NCBI RefSeq assembly: GCF_014196745.1 | Contig: NZ_JACIEH010000003.1 | Coordinates: 310,001 to 374,000 of the forward strand | Reading direction: 5' to 3' | DNA: 64,000 bases | From: Sphingomonas kyeonggiensis | GTDB taxonomy: Bacteria; Pseudomonadota; Alphaproteobacteria; Sphingomonadales; Sphingomonadaceae | Shown here: positions 13,940 through 24,791 of the stretch, one piece after another | Layout of the letters: every line of letters begins with the position of its first letter | Position numbering within the stretch: position 1 is the stretch's first letter | Notes under the pieces: model-generated | The model's input: only the letters and a program-made list of their open reading frames with translations | Databases searched by the model: none | What the model was told of the DNA's origin: nothing | Program-made: the position numbers and the translations under genes

Positions 13940-16900
13940 GTGAAATCGATCCACAGCTTGCAGAATCGCACGTCCGCGCGCCGGTTTCAGGGTCGCGCGG
14001 GGCTCCTACTCGGCAGTGCCCTGCTGCCGCTCGTCCTGGCCGGTACGGCCCATGCGCAGTCCAGCCCCGAGCTGGTGGTCCTCGAGGAAGGCCAGGCGCC
14101 ACGCGAAGTGCATCTCGGCGCGGGCAGCGAACGGGTGGTGGTGGATATCGGCCGCGTCAACGCCGATACCGGCAGGCTCGATCTGAGCGGCCTGGTCACC
14201 GGCCCCCTCACCAATGCCGGCGGCTACGACTCCGTGTGGCTGCGCGCGACCCGCAATCGAACCGCGAACCTGGTGTTCACCACGCCGCCGAGCGGCATGG
14301 GGGAGCAATATGTGAACGCGGATGGCGTACAGTTCCGGGGCGGCACCGTCTACGAAGCCTCGGGCAACGACACCGAATTGCGGCTGGAGAACCGGGGTCG
14401 TTCGAGCGGCAATCCTCCGGTCGACCTGGAGTCCGGTCCGCTGGTGCTGGCGGGCGATGGCACGATCTATATCGGTGCGGCGCTCGATGCCGGCAATCAG
14501 CATAGCGCGAGCCAGCGGGCCATCCATGTGACGCCGGGCTCCACGCTGCTGGAGCAAGGCGGCAATGGCGACGGGCGGCTCAACATCGTGGTGGGCGCCG
14601 ATGTCGATGGAATCTCTGCGGGCTACGGCCTGATCTACGCATCCGATGCTGCCGCGCTTCGCCTCGCCGATGGCGCGCGTGTGCGGTTCAAGACCGGAGT
14701 CGGTATCGTCGGAGGCCTCGGCGACATCTTCCTCGATCGGAACACCCTCGTCGCCTCGACCGATCCGTCGGTCGGCGGGGTCCAGCTGATCACCAGCCGA
14801 GGCCGCGTCTACAACTCGACCAGGATCTGGGTGGGCTCGGAGAATGGCGGATCGACGGCGGGCGGCAGGGGCATCTATCTGGAAGGCGCCAAGCTCTACA
14901 ACATGCTGACCGAGAACGACACGGGCGATGGCGTGGCCGCAGGCGGCCTGGGCACGGTCCTCGCCAGCGGCAGTGCCGTTGAGGGATATGGCTATATCGA
15001 GAATGTCGGCCGGCTCGAATCGGTGGTGGGGCCGACGATCCGGAACACCGGCAGCTTCCTGTTCACCCGCAACGCCATCCACCATTTCAGCCAGGGCGGC
15101 GGCGCGCAGGCCGGGGTGATCGTGGGCGGAACGGTGGCAGACCGGCAGATCGCCTATCAGAGCGACAATTTCGTAAGCGATGTGGTGGTCAATTCGGGCA
15201 CGATCATCGGTGACGTCCTGCTGGGCGAAAACGATGACATGTTCTTCTATACCGAGGCGACCAATGGCGTCACCGGCACTATCGACGGTGGCGACGGGAA
15301 CGACGTCTATGGCAAGTCATTCAGCGCGAGCGCGACCTATACCGTCAGCAATTCGATCCTGAACCAGGGCAACACCACCGGCTTCGAGCTGCACGGGGTC
15401 GAAGCGCGGGGCAAGGATACCGTCGTCACCTTCGCGAGCCCCGAAACGCTCACCAACGGGCTGATGATGATCGGTGACGGCACGGTGGTGAATACCGCCA
15501 ACATCGACAATCCGAGCGACATCGCCATCTGGATTCGCAGCTTCGATGATTTCCCCACGGGCGGTCGCCTCGTCAACAAGGGCAATGTCGCCGGCTATAT
15601 CGGCATCTATGGCGATGGCCTTTCCAGCGTCGTCAATGAAGGCCAAGTCCGAGCGAGCGAGGCCTACGCCATATCGATCCTGGCCGGCGGGGAAGAGCGG
15701 GGGCCATTCGAGTTCGCGAATTCCGGCCTGATCGAAGGCAGCGCAGCCGGTTATTCGGCCGTGTCGCTGATGTTCTACCGTCCCGGCCCGGACGAGGTGA
15801 TGGCCAATGCCGTCAATTCGGGCACGATCCGCCATAGCGGCCATGTCCGCTACGCCAATGACGAGGAGAATTACGCGCTCTCGATGACGGCGAACCTCGA
15901 CAGCGAAAGCGGGGACAATGCCCTGATCCGGCTGACCAACAGCGGTACGATCGAAGCAACGGGCGCAGGGCTTTCCGGCGTGCAGATGAGCGGCCCGCAG
16001 ACCGAGCTGGTGAACGAGCACATCATCCGCGGCACCAACCTGGGTTCCGGCGCGGTGCGCCTGCAGGCGAGCTATGACCGCTATCTCCCCCTTGTCGCCT
16101 CGGGCACCCGTACCAGCGCCACGCTCACCAATCGCGGCACGATCTCCGGCGGCTCGGGCGCGCTCATCGGTGGCGAGACCGGCACCAGACTATCCTATGG
16201 CGTGCTGTTCGATTTCTCGGGCTCGACGCTGGGCGGCGATGCGAATCTCGCCAATGCGGGCACGATCGAGGCTGGCGCGGGCGGCGTCGCGGTCGCCGTC
16301 AGTGGCGGCTATGAGCGGCAATCGGCCCTCAACCTGATCAATACCGGCACGATCCGCGGCAGCAGCGGCTATGCGCTCGGCGAGGACGAATGGCTGAACA
16401 ACCTACGCCTTTTCCGTGACGGAGACAGGGCGATCGCCGGGGCGATCCACACCCGCAACTCGGCGGACACGATTACCAATCGCGGCACGATCATCGGCAG
16501 CATCGATCTGGGCGACGCGGAAGACACGCTCGCCAATTACGGCACGCTCGACGGCAATGTCGATCTCGGCCGCGACAACGACATCTACATCACCGACGCG
16601 GGCGCCACGATCACCGGCATCGTCGATGGCGGTGCCGGCGACGACATGATCCAGGCCGATCTGAACGGCAGCAACGCGCCGAGGCTCAACATGAGCCAGT
16701 TCCGCGGCTTCGAGGTGCTGACCAGGCTCGAGGGCCGCACGGGTATCGGCCCGGTCTCGATCTTCGGCACGATCGACCAGCTGTCGCTGCGCCTGCGCGC
16801 GATCGCGCTGCGTATCGATGGCGGCGACACGGTCGGTTCGGCTTCGGGCAGCAATGGCTTCACCTTCGACAGCCGCAACGAGGACGGCGTCGAATCGGTG

Positions 16901-19900
16901 ACCAACCACGGCACGATCGTCGGCGGCGTGGCGCTGGGCGGCGGCGACGACACGCTGGTCAACACCGGCACGATCGGCTTCGACGTCGACATGGGCGAGG
17001 GCAATGACAATGTCGTCAATGCAGGCACGATCAATGGCAGCCTGAACCTCGGCATCGGCAACGACCGGTACGAGGCGCTGGACGGCGGGCTCGTGACCGG
17101 CACGATCGACGGTGGCGACGGTATCGACACCTTCGTCTTCCGGATGAACGGCAATGGCGGCGCCATCCCCGGCGGCTTCACCAATTTCGAGTCGTTCGGC
17201 GCCTATGGCCAGGGCACGCTGACTCTCGGCCTCGACCGTGACTATGACACGATCGAGCTGTGGGAAGGCGCCAATCTCACGCTGCGCGACGGCGCGGGCA
17301 CGGTCGGGCAGATCAGGGGCGACGACACCGCGCAGGCGGTGACGATCGAGGATGCCGATTTCACCGGCGGCGTCTCGCTGGGTGGCGGCGACGACACGCT
17401 GTCGCTCAACCTGTCGGGCCCGCTCGCCGGCGCGCTGGACGGCGGCGCGGGCAGGGACACGCTCAACCTGAATCTGACCGGCGCCGCGACGATCAACGAC
17501 CTGTTCAACTTCGAGATCGTCAACGCGGCAGGCGCCGCGCCGCTGACCCTGACCGGCCATCTCGGCACCGGGCAGCAGGTCAACTTCGATGCCGCCGACA
17601 ATCATTTCGTGATCGATACCGGCGCGGTGTTCGAAGGCAGCGCCAATGGCGGTGCCGGTACCGACACGCTGGAGATCAACACCGGCGCGGCGAGCAACCG
17701 CACGATCGTGGCGGGCCAGCTGACGTCGTTCGAGAAGCTGGTCGCCGGCGGTGCGGGCACGCTCGCGCTCCAGGGCGAAGCCTATCATTTCCAGACCGTA
17801 CAGGTGGAGGGCGATCTCTCGATCGGCACCGGTGCCACGCTCACGTCGGACGATGGCATTCGTTTCGGCGCAGGCGACAATCGCCTGACGCTGCGCGGCA
17901 ACGGCAAGATCGGCAGCCCGGTCGATGGCGGCGGCGGCACCAACACGCTCGCCTTCGAGCTCGATGCCAACAACCGGACGCTGAGCAGTGCGGGCAACGT
18001 CACCAACTTCCAGCAGCTGGCGACCTCGGGGGCCGGTGCGCTGGTGGTCGATCAGGACGCGACCTACCAGCAGGTGCTGCTCGAGGGCGGCAATCTGGAC
18101 ATTGCGAGGGGTGTGACGCTCACCGCGCCGGTGCATGGAAGCGGGCAGGCCGACAAGCTGACCCTCGACAGCGGCGCGAAGCTGAACGGCTCCGTCGATC
18201 TGGGCGGCGGCGATGACACGGTGATCAATGCCGGGACGATCACCGGCGACGTGCTGCTGGGGGACGGCGACGACCGCTACATCGCCCGCTCGGGCGGTCT
18301 GGTCACCGGCACGATCGATGGCGGCGCGGGCAACAACAGCTTCATCTTCAACCTGGCCGGCGCGGACGGGCACATTCCGGGGTCGGTGGTCAACTTCAAC
18401 TCGTTCGGCGCCTATGGGCCGGGCACGCTGACGGTGAACCTCGACCAGGGCCAGACCTATCACAATATCGAGATCCTCGAGAGCGCGAACCTGGTGCTCT
18501 CGGGCACCAACGGTTCGGTCGCCAATGTGATCGGCGACGACAGCAGCCAGTCGGTCACCATCGACGGCATGCTGACCGGCGGCGTCTCGCTGGGCGGTGG
18601 TGACGACGCGTTGTCGATGCACCTGTCCGGTCTGCTCGAGGGGGCGCTGGATGGCGGGGCAGGCACGGATACGCTCAACCTGATGCTGGACGGTGCTGCG
18701 TCGATCGGCGGTATGTACGGTTTCGAGATCGCCAACATCGCCGGCTCTTCGCCGCTGACCCTGACCGGGGATCTGGGCACCAACCAGCAGGTCAATTTCA
18801 CCGGTACCATCGACAATGAGCTGATCGTCGCGGCGGGGGTGAAGTTCCAGGGCACCGTGAATGGCGGCGCGGGCACCGACACGCTGCGCGTCCAGTCGGG
18901 CGCGGCGGACAGCCGCACCGTGGTCGCCTCGCAGATCGTCTCGTTCGAGAAGCTTGTCTCCGAAGGCGCGGGTACGCTGGCGCTCACCGGTGGTGACTAC
19001 AGCTTCGATGCGGTGGCGGTGCATGGCGGCAATTTCGAGCTGGGCGCGAACACGCATCTGAGCTCGGCAAGCGGCGTGACCTTTGACGGTGCGGACAACC
19101 GCTTCACCCTGGGCAGCGGTGCGACCGTGACGGGCGGTGTCGATGGCGGCGCGGGCAACGACACGCTCGTCCTCGTCCAGGCCGACAATAGTGTGCGTCT
19201 GTTGAGTTCGTTGCACCAGACCGGCTTCGAGCAGCTCGAGGCATCGGGCGGCATCTCGGGCGAACTGCGGATCGACCAGAATGCCGGCTTCGCCAATGGT
19301 GTCGGCATCGACGGCGGTGTACTGAACGTGACCGCGGGCAACACGCTCACGGCCAATGTCGTGGGTGGCGCGAACCGGGACAGCATGGTGGTTGCGGGGC
19401 GGATCGAGGGCAGTCTCGATCTGGGTGCGGGCAATGATTATCTGACCATCACGGGCGCCGGGCTGATCACCGGCATGCGCAATGGCGGCGCCGGCACCGA
19501 TACGCTGATCTTCAACACCACCGGTACCTATGCCGCACCGACCCTGCTCGATCCCAATGCCTATCTCGGCTTCGAGGCGCTCAACGTCGCTGGTGGCGTG
19601 ATCTCGACCACCGGGACCAGCAGCTGGTCGGCGGTCACGCTGACCGGCGGGCGCCTGATCGGCCAGGCCGGCAGCGTGATCAATGCGAGCAGCGGGATCG
19701 AAGTGGGCCGGGGTGCCACCTTCGGATCGGCGGGCACGGTCAACGGCAACATCCTGGTCGGGGGCACGCTCTCGCCGGGCGCATCGCCGGGGACGATGAC
19801 GGTGAATGGCGACGTGCATTTCCTCACCGGCTCGAACCTGCTGCTCGAAGTTTCGCCGACCGCGAGCGACCTGCTCAACATCGCGGGCAAGCTGGTCATC

Positions 19901-21157
19901 GCCGATGGCGCCACCATCGACATTACCGGCGCGCTGCACGGCACGCCCGGGGCGCGGCTGGACCTGGTGGTGGCATCGGGCGGCATCTCGGGGCGCTTCA
20001 CCACGATCAACAAGTCGACCGACATCTTCGGCTTCGTCGTGGCCAGCGGCAACAAGCTGCAGATCCAGAGCGAGTTCCTGAACAGCGACGCCTATCCACT
20101 GAACACCCGTGCGAGCATCGCCTATGCCAACGCCACGCTCGGCGCCGGCAAGGGGGTACAGGCCTATACGGCGGCGCTGCCAGTGCTGGTCGATGCGGCG
20201 GGCGCGGTGAACCAACGGGCCTTCGCCCAGCTGACGCCCGAAGCCTATGCCTCGGCGCTGCAGCTCGGGATCGAGAACAGCCTGGCGCTCTATGACGGCC
20301 TGTCGACCGACAGCGCGGCCAATATCGGGCGCGAAGGGTTCTTCTCGTTCGCCCGCTTCACCGGCGGTACCGCCGACCTGGACGGCAACGCCACCACCGG
20401 CGCGGCCAGGGCGCACAGCGCCGGCCAGGGCTTCCAGGGCGGGATCGGCTATGGCTTTGGCCAGGGCCTGCAGCTTGGCGCGTTCTTCGGCGGCGGCGAG
20501 CTTCGCCAGACGATTGCTGGGCTGGGTGCGAAGACCGAATGGGATCATCTGTCGGGCGGCATCTTCGCCGATGGCGAGCTATATGGCCTTGGGCTGCACG
20601 GCGTGGCCGCGCTGAGCAAGGGCACGGCCGAGACCAAGCGCCACCTGCTAGCCGCGCCGACCGCGGCCAAGTCGAGCTATGACCTGACCAGCTGGCTTGC
20701 CGGTGTGGGCGTCGACTACAAGCTGCGGACGGGCAGGCTCTCGGTCATCCCGCGGGTCGACCTGCTCTATGTCGGCACCAGCCGCGAGGGGCTGCGCGAG
20801 CAAGGCAATGGCTTCGCGCTCGACGTCGCCAGGCTCAACAAGGACAGCCTGTTCGGCCGCGCCTCGCTGGCCGTATCGGGCAATTTCGATGCCGGCGGTG
20901 TTGGTGTGACTCCCTATGCCGAGCTGGGCGTGCAGCAGCGGCTGAACGGCGGCGACGTCATCGCCTGGGGTGGGCTCAAGGACGCGCCGGGCGGCATCGA
21001 AGCATATGGCGTCGCCCGCAAGGCGACCACCGGCCGGGTCGCGCTCGGCCTGGGGCTCGACGTCACCCCGGGCGTGCACGTCCAGGGTGGCTATACCGGC
21101 GAATTCTCGGGCACCCGCCGCGAGAGCTTCACCGGCGGCGTCTCGATCCGATTCTGA
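13940..21157 (+). CDS. Giant autotransporter with RTX-like repeats, 2405 aa
   Basis: A type V secreted surface protein. Residues 1-39 are an extended signal peptide (LLLGSALLPLVLAGTAHA). The passenger is a long beta-helix with repeated N-x-GTI phrases and many glycine/aspartate motifs such as LGGGDDTL, GGAGTDTL and GIGNDRY, which resemble RTX calcium-binding turns. Residues ~2130-2405 are the outer-membrane barrel, starting near EGFFSFARFTGG and ending with the terminal aromatic GGVSIRF. The passenger contains two long tandem units (403 and 388 aa; see findings). The start is GTG at 13940 with GAGGGG upstream. Adhesion or biofilm is likely, but the ligand is unknown. A terminator hairpin follows. 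Confidence 0.92.
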   Translation: MKSIHSLQNRTSARRFQGRAGLLLGSALLPLVLAGTAHAQSSPELVVLEEGQAPREVHLGAGSERVVVDIGRVNADTGRLDLSGLVTGPLTNAGGYDSVWLRATRNRTANLVFTTPPSGMGEQYVNADGVQFRGGTVYEASGNDTELRLENRGRSSGNPPVDLESGPLVLAGDGTIYIGAALDAGNQHSASQRAIHVTPGSTLLEQGGNGDGRLNIVVGADVDGISAGYGLIYASDAAALRLADGARVRFKTGVGIVGGLGDIFLDRNTLVASTDPSVGGVQLITSRGRVYNSTRIWVGSENGGSTAGGRGIYLEGAKLYNMLTENDTGDGVAAGGLGTVLASGSAVEGYGYIENVGRLESVVGPTIRNTGSFLFTRNAIHHFSQGGGAQAGVIVGGTVADRQIAYQSDNFVSDVVVNSGTIIGDVLLGENDDMFFYTEATNGVTGTIDGGDGNDVYGKSFSASATYTVSNSILNQGNTTGFELHGVEARGKDTVVTFASPETLTNGLMMIGDGTVVNTANIDNPSDIAIWIRSFDDFPTGGRLVNKGNVAGYIGIYGDGLSSVVNEGQVRASEAYAISILAGGEERGPFEFANSGLIEGSAAGYSAVSLMFYRPGPDEVMANAVNSGTIRHSGHVRYANDEENYALSMTANLDSESGDNALIRLTNSGTIEATGAGLSGVQMSGPQTELVNEHIIRGTNLGSGAVRLQASYDRYLPLVASGTRTSATLTNRGTISGGSGALIGGETGTRLSYGVLFDFSGSTLGGDANLANAGTIEAGAGGVAVAVSGGYERQSALNLINTGTIRGSSGYALGEDEWLNNLRLFRDGDRAIAGAIHTRNSADTITNRGTIIGSIDLGDAEDTLANYGTLDGNVDLGRDNDIYITDAGATITGIVDGGAGDDMIQADLNGSNAPRLNMSQFRGFEVLTRLEGRTGIGPVSIFGTIDQLSLRLRAIALRIDGGDTVGSASGSNGFTFDSRNEDGVESVTNHGTIVGGVALGGGDDTLVNTGTIGFDVDMGEGNDNVVNAGTINGSLNLGIGNDRYEALDGGLVTGTIDGGDGIDTFVFRMNGNGGAIPGGFTNFESFGAYGQGTLTLGLDRDYDTIELWEGANLTLRDGAGTVGQIRGDDTAQAVTIEDADFTGGVSLGGGDDTLSLNLSGPLAGALDGGAGRDTLNLNLTGAATINDLFNFEIVNAAGAAPLTLTGHLGTGQQVNFDAADNHFVIDTGAVFEGSANGGAGTDTLEINTGAASNRTIVAGQLTSFEKLVAGGAGTLALQGEAYHFQTVQVEGDLSIGTGATLTSDDGIRFGAGDNRLTLRGNGKIGSPVDGGGGTNTLAFELDANNRTLSSAGNVTNFQQLATSGAGALVVDQDATYQQVLLEGGNLDIARGVTLTAPVHGSGQADKLTLDSGAKLNGSVDLGGGDDTVINAGTITGDVLLGDGDDRYIARSGGLVTGTIDGGAGNNSFIFNLAGADGHIPGSVVNFNSFGAYGPGTLTVNLDQGQTYHNIEILESANLVLSGTNGSVANVIGDDSSQSVTIDGMLTGGVSLGGGDDALSMHLSGLLEGALDGGAGTDTLNLMLDGAASIGGMYGFEIANIAGSSPLTLTGDLGTNQQVNFTGTIDNELIVAAGVKFQGTVNGGAGTDTLRVQSGAADSRTVVASQIVSFEKLVSEGAGTLALTGGDYSFDAVAVHGGNFELGANTHLSSASGVTFDGADNRFTLGSGATVTGGVDGGAGNDTLVLVQADNSVRLLSSLHQTGFEQLEASGGISGELRIDQNAGFANGVGIDGGVLNVTAGNTLTANVVGGANRDSMVVAGRIEGSLDLGAGNDYLTITGAGLITGMRNGGAGTDTLIFNTTGTYAAPTLLDPNAYLGFEALNVAGGVISTTGTSSWSAVTLTGGRLIGQAGSVINASSGIEVGRGATFGSAGTVNGNILVGGTLSPGASPGTMTVNGDVHFLTGSNLLLEVSPTASDLLNIAGKLVIADGATIDITGALHGTPGARLDLVVASGGISGRFTTINKSTDIFGFVVASGNKLQIQSEFLNSDAYPLNTRASIAYANATLGAGKGVQAYTAALPVLVDAAGAVNQRAFAQLTPEAYASALQLGIENSLALYDGLSTDSAANIGREGFFSFARFTGGTADLDGNATTGAARAHSAGQGFQGGIGYGFGQGLQLGAFFGGGELRQTIAGLGAKTEWDHLSGGIFADGELYGLGLHGVAALSKGTAETKRHLLAAPTAAKSSYDLTSWLAGVGVDYKLRTGRLSVIPRVDLLYVGTSREGLREQGNGFALDVARLNKDSLFGRASLAVSGNFDAGGVGVTPYAELGVQQRLNGGDVIAWGGLKDAPGGIEAYGVARKATTGRVALGLGLDVTPGVHVQGGYTGEFSGTRRESFTGGVSIRF

Positions 21158-21187
21158 GCACCGCGCTGCGTTCACGCGGTGCCAGAG

Positions 21188-21221
21188 GGGCGCGGTCCTG
21201 GTTTCCTCCCGGACCGCGCCC
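21188..21221. terminator. Bidirectional terminator hairpin
   Basis: GGGCGCGGTCC (21188-21198) pairs perfectly with GGACCGCGCCC (21211-21221) across a 12-base loop, followed by TTT. It lies between the convergent autotransporter and RcnB-like genes. Confidence 0.75.
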
Positions 21222-21230
21222 TTTCGGGTC

Positions 21231-21764
21231 TCAGTAGAAGGCGCCGTAGATCACATCGACCACGCGGCGCGTGCGGACATTGACCAGCAGCAGGTCCGGT
21301 CCGTAGCGCACCCAGCGATACCCACGCGGCGGCGCGCCAAGGCCGAGATCGTACCAGCCGTCATAATAATAGCTGTTCGACAGGAAGAGCAGCGGGAGCA
21401 GCCCGCCGATCGACCAGCGCTGGTAGCGGTAGCCGGGCGGATAGCGGAACGGCGGGCGGTGGATCGGCCGGAACTGCGGCGGGCGCCCGATGCCGGGACG
21501 GTGCGGCGGGCGTGCGACGGGCGGGCGCGGGTTCGGCGGACGCACCACCGGCGGGCGCGGCGCGGGCGGGCGGACACCCGGCTGGCCCGGATTGGGCCGG
21601 CCCGGACCGCCGCCGGGGCCACCGGGACCGCCATGATGGCCGCCGGACGGCGGTCGCTGGCCGGACTGGCCAGGCGGACGATCGCCCGGTCGGTGCTGCT
21701 GCGCCTCGGCGATCGCCGGTGCGAGGAGAATCGCCATTGCGGCGAGGGAAGTCAGCTTCTTCAT
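21231..21764 (-). CDS. RcnB-family periplasmic protein, 177 aa
   Basis: Residues 1-21 (MKKLTSLAAMAILLAPAIAEA) are a signal peptide. Residues ~22-105 are low-complexity Pro/Gly/Arg/His (repeated RPP, GGP), and the C-terminus carries the RcnB motif PPRGYRWVRYGPDLLLVNV followed by VVDVIY. E. coli RcnB helps nickel and cobalt homeostasis in the periplasm. Many proteobacterial paralogues have only this C-terminal motif and no proven role, so metal function is uncertain. The His-rich linker could bind metal. Single gene. Confidence 0.8.
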   Translation of the reverse strand: MKKLTSLAAMAILLAPAIAEAQQHRPGDRPPGQSGQRPPSGGHHGGPGGPGGGPGRPNPGQPGVRPPAPRPPVVRPPNPRPPVARPPHRPGIGRPPQFRPIHRPPFRYPPGYRYQRWSIGGLLPLLFLSNSYYYDGWYDLGLGAPPRGYRWVRYGPDLLLVNVRTRRVVDVIYGAFY

Positions 21765-21830
21765 GCTTGCTTCTCCGACTTCGAGAAAATCCCACCCCCG
21801 AAACGATCTGCCGCCCGAAAGGCTGCGCGC

Positions 21831-22895
21831 TCAGCGCCCGGCGCGGCTCTTCATCAGCGGCTGGATGCGCGTACCGAAATTCTCGACCCCTTCCAGGAAG
21901 TCGTCGAAGGTCAGCAGCACACCGCCGGTATTGGGCACTTCGGCCATTTCGTCGAGCATCCGCGCGACGCTCTCATAGCTGCCCACCAGCGTGCCCATGT
22001 TGATGTTCACCGCACCTTCCGGCGCCGCGAGCTGGCGGACATTGGTGGTCGGGTTGTTCTTGTCGGCCGCGCCCTGGTCGATCAGCCAGCGCACCGCGTC
22101 GATGTCGAGCCCGTCGCGGTAGGACTGCCACTTGGCCATCGCCGCCTCGTCGGTCTCGTCGGCGATGACCATGACCAGCACGAACACCTTCACGTCGCGC
22201 CCGGTCTTGGCCGTCGCTTCCGCCAGGCGTTCATTGTTGAAGGCGAAGGCGGTCGGCGTGTTGACACCCTTGCCGAGGCAGAAGGCATAGTCCGCCCATT
22301 TGGCCGAGAAGGCGAGGCCCTCGTCCGACGAGCCGGCGCAGATGATCTTCATCTCGCCCTGGGGCGTGGGACGGACGAGGCAATCGTCCATCTGGTAATA
22401 TTCGCCCTTCAGGTCGCTGCGACCGGTCTCCCACAGCTCGCGCAGGATCTGGGCATATTCGTCGAGCATCTGGTAGCGGTTGCGGAAATGCTCGTCGCCT
22501 GGCCACAGGCCCATCTGGCTGTACTCGGGGCGCTGCCAGCCGGTGATCAGGTTGAGGCCGAAGCGGCCATGGCTGATCGAATCGATCGTGTTGCACATCC
22601 GCGCGGCAAAGGCCGGCGGGATCACCAGCGTCGGGCAAGTGGCGTAGATCTTGATCTTCTCGGTGACCGCGGCGAGGCCGGCCATCAGCGTGAAGCTCTC
22701 CAGACCATATTCCCAGAACTCGGTCTTGCCGCCGAACCCGCGCAGCTTGATCATCGAGAGCAGGAAATCGAGGCCGTGCTTCTCGGCCCGCAGCGCGATC
22801 TCCTTGTTGAGATCGAAGCTCGGCATGTACTGCGGGGCGTTCTCGCTGATCAGCCAGCCATTGTTGTTGATGGGAACGAAGACGCCGACTTCCAT
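21831..22895 (-). CDS. rutA: Pyrimidine monooxygenase RutA, 354 aa
   Basis: RutA is a flavin-dependent, luciferase-like monooxygenase that opens the uracil ring between N3 and C4 using FMNH2 and O2. The protein starts MEVGVFVPINNNGWLIS and shows family landmarks including WEYGLESFTLMAGLA, NLITGWQRPEYSQMG and GSSDEGLAFSAKWADYAF. Length is that of the family. It starts 3 bases after the rutD stop (GGGGGA ribosome site) and is last in the operon, whereas rutA is first in E. coli. No RutF flavin reductase is adjacent. Confidence 0.95.
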   Translation of the reverse strand: MEVGVFVPINNNGWLISENAPQYMPSFDLNKEIALRAEKHGLDFLLSMIKLRGFGGKTEFWEYGLESFTLMAGLAAVTEKIKIYATCPTLVIPPAFAARMCNTIDSISHGRFGLNLITGWQRPEYSQMGLWPGDEHFRNRYQMLDEYAQILRELWETGRSDLKGEYYQMDDCLVRPTPQGEMKIICAGSSDEGLAFSAKWADYAFCLGKGVNTPTAFAFNNERLAEATAKTGRDVKVFVLVMVIADETDEAAMAKWQSYRDGLDIDAVRWLIDQGAADKNNPTTNVRQLAAPEGAVNINMGTLVGSYESVARMLDEMAEVPNTGGVLLTFDDFLEGVENFGTRIQPLMKSRAGR

Positions 22896-22897
22896 TT

Positions 22898-23674
22898 TTA
22901 TTCCCCCAGAAACTCGAGTACCCTGGCTTCGAAGCCCGTTGGATCGGTGACGTTGCAGGCGTGCCCTCCCCAGGGCATGCGGACAAGCTGCGCCCGCGGC
23001 ATGACTTGCGCAAGCTGCTCCGAGCAGCCCGGTGGCACCAGCGCATCGTCGTCGCTGACGAGCAGCAGCACGGGCGTGGCGAGCGGCGTGGCTTCGAGCC
23101 TATCGATCAGGTCGAACTGCAGCGCCTCGAGGATGCGCGCCTCGACCATCTTGGCGGGGAAGCCTGCGACATGGTGCCTCGCCTCTTCCTCCAGCCGCTC
23201 GTGATTCTCCGAGATCCAGCGGGGCGGGAACAGGAAGATCGGCTGGGCATCGACATATTTGCCGGGTCCATAGGCGCGCAGCAGCGCCAGCCGGGCATCG
23301 AAGCAGCGCCGCGTATAGGGATCGAGCCTGCCCCAGCCATTGACCACCACCAGCTTCTCCACGCGCTCGGGCGCATCGAGCGCAAGGCTCAATCCGCCCA
23401 TACCGCCGATCGCATGGCCGAGGATCGAGGCCTTCTCGATGCCGAGTTCGTCCATCAGCCGGGCGATATCCTCGCCGATGCTCTCGATCCGCGGCGTGAC
23501 GGTGCGATCGGAACGGGCGGTGCCGCGGTGATCGTAGAGGATGACCCGGTGCCGCTCGGCCAAGGCGGGCAGGTTGGGCCGCCAGTAATTGCCCGACCCG
23601 CCCATGCCGGCGGAGAGGATCAGCGGCGGGCCGCTGCCGTGGTTTTCATAATAGAGCCCAGCCGCCTCGGGCAT
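22898..23674 (-). CDS. rutD: Putative aminoacrylate hydrolase RutD, alpha/beta hydrolase, 258 aa
   Basis: An alpha/beta-hydrolase of the uracil-breakdown pathway; RutD is thought to speed aminoacrylate hydrolysis. The fold is evident from the oxyanion region LSAGMGGSGNYW, the elbow ILGHAIGGMGG at ~residue 90, the late acid SDDDALVP and the late histidine in WGGHACN. The elbow reads G-H-A-I-G, with alanine at the usual serine position, which is unusual for a catalytic hydrolase. ATG 23674 shares its A with the rutC stop codon (TGATG), so translation is coupled. Confidence 0.9.
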   Translation of the reverse strand: MPEAAGLYYENHGSGPPLILSAGMGGSGNYWRPNLPALAERHRVILYDHRGTARSDRTVTPRIESIGEDIARLMDELGIEKASILGHAIGGMGGLSLALDAPERVEKLVVVNGWGRLDPYTRRCFDARLALLRAYGPGKYVDAQPIFLFPPRWISENHERLEEEARHHVAGFPAKMVEARILEALQFDLIDRLEATPLATPVLLLVSDDDALVPPGCSEQLAQVMPRAQLVRMPWGGHACNVTDPTGFEARVLEFLGE

Positions 23675-24057
23675 CAGCCGATATGCGCCACCGAGGCGAT
23701 CTCGACCAGGCAATCGGGCTTCACCAGATCGGCCTTGATGCAATAGCGCGCCGGCTTGGCGCCGGGGAAATACTCGGCATAGATCTGGTTGAAGACCGGA
23801 TAGTCGGCGAAGTCCTTGAGGAAGATGTGGTTCATCGCCACGTCCTCGAGGCTGGCGCCGGCCGCCTCGAGCGTGGTCTTGATCACTTCCAGGATGTGCC
23901 GCGTCTGCCCGGCGGCGTCGCCGACATGGAGGACGATGCCGCCCTCGCCCAGCGCCAGCACACCCGAGACATAGACGGTGTTGCCCGCCTTGGCGCCGGC
24001 CGAATAGGGCGCGATCGGGGTGGGGAACTGGGGCGGGTTGATCGGTTCGAACGGCAT
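23674..24057 (-). CDS. rutC: Aminoacrylate deaminase-like RutC, RidA family, 127 aa
   Basis: A RidA/YjgF-family enzyme that acts on the reactive enamine from uracil breakdown. The sequence shows PIAPYSAGAKAGNTVYVSGV, the middle QTRHILEVIKTTLEAAG, and C-terminal FPGAKPARYCIKADLVKPDC, with the Arg and the Cys-x-Lys typical of the family. The start at 24057 gives MPFEPINPP, a typical beginning. It lies 5 bases after the rutB stop. Confidence 0.92.
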   Translation of the reverse strand: MPFEPINPPQFPTPIAPYSAGAKAGNTVYVSGVLALGEGGIVLHVGDAAGQTRHILEVIKTTLEAAGASLEDVAMNHIFLKDFADYPVFNQIYAEYFPGAKPARYCIKADLVKPDCLVEIASVAHIG

Positions 24058-24062
24058 CGCGC

Positions 24063-24791
<729 letters not shown>

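Noticed and set aside
16403..20548. 1381-codon open frame antisense to the autotransporter
   Set aside because: It arises from the repetitive GC-rich coding strand; its composition is Arg/Asp/Ala/Gln-rich with no domain, and it lacks a start region with a ribosome site.
13940..21157. Possible CRISPR array suggested by many short repeats
   Set aside because: The repeats are protein-coding glycine/aspartate motifs of irregular length inside one long open frame; no cas genes are present.
20970..23204. 744-codon plus-strand frame across the autotransporter end, rcnB-like and rutA genes
   Set aside because: It overlaps three real genes and a terminator; composition is typical of a GC shadow frame.
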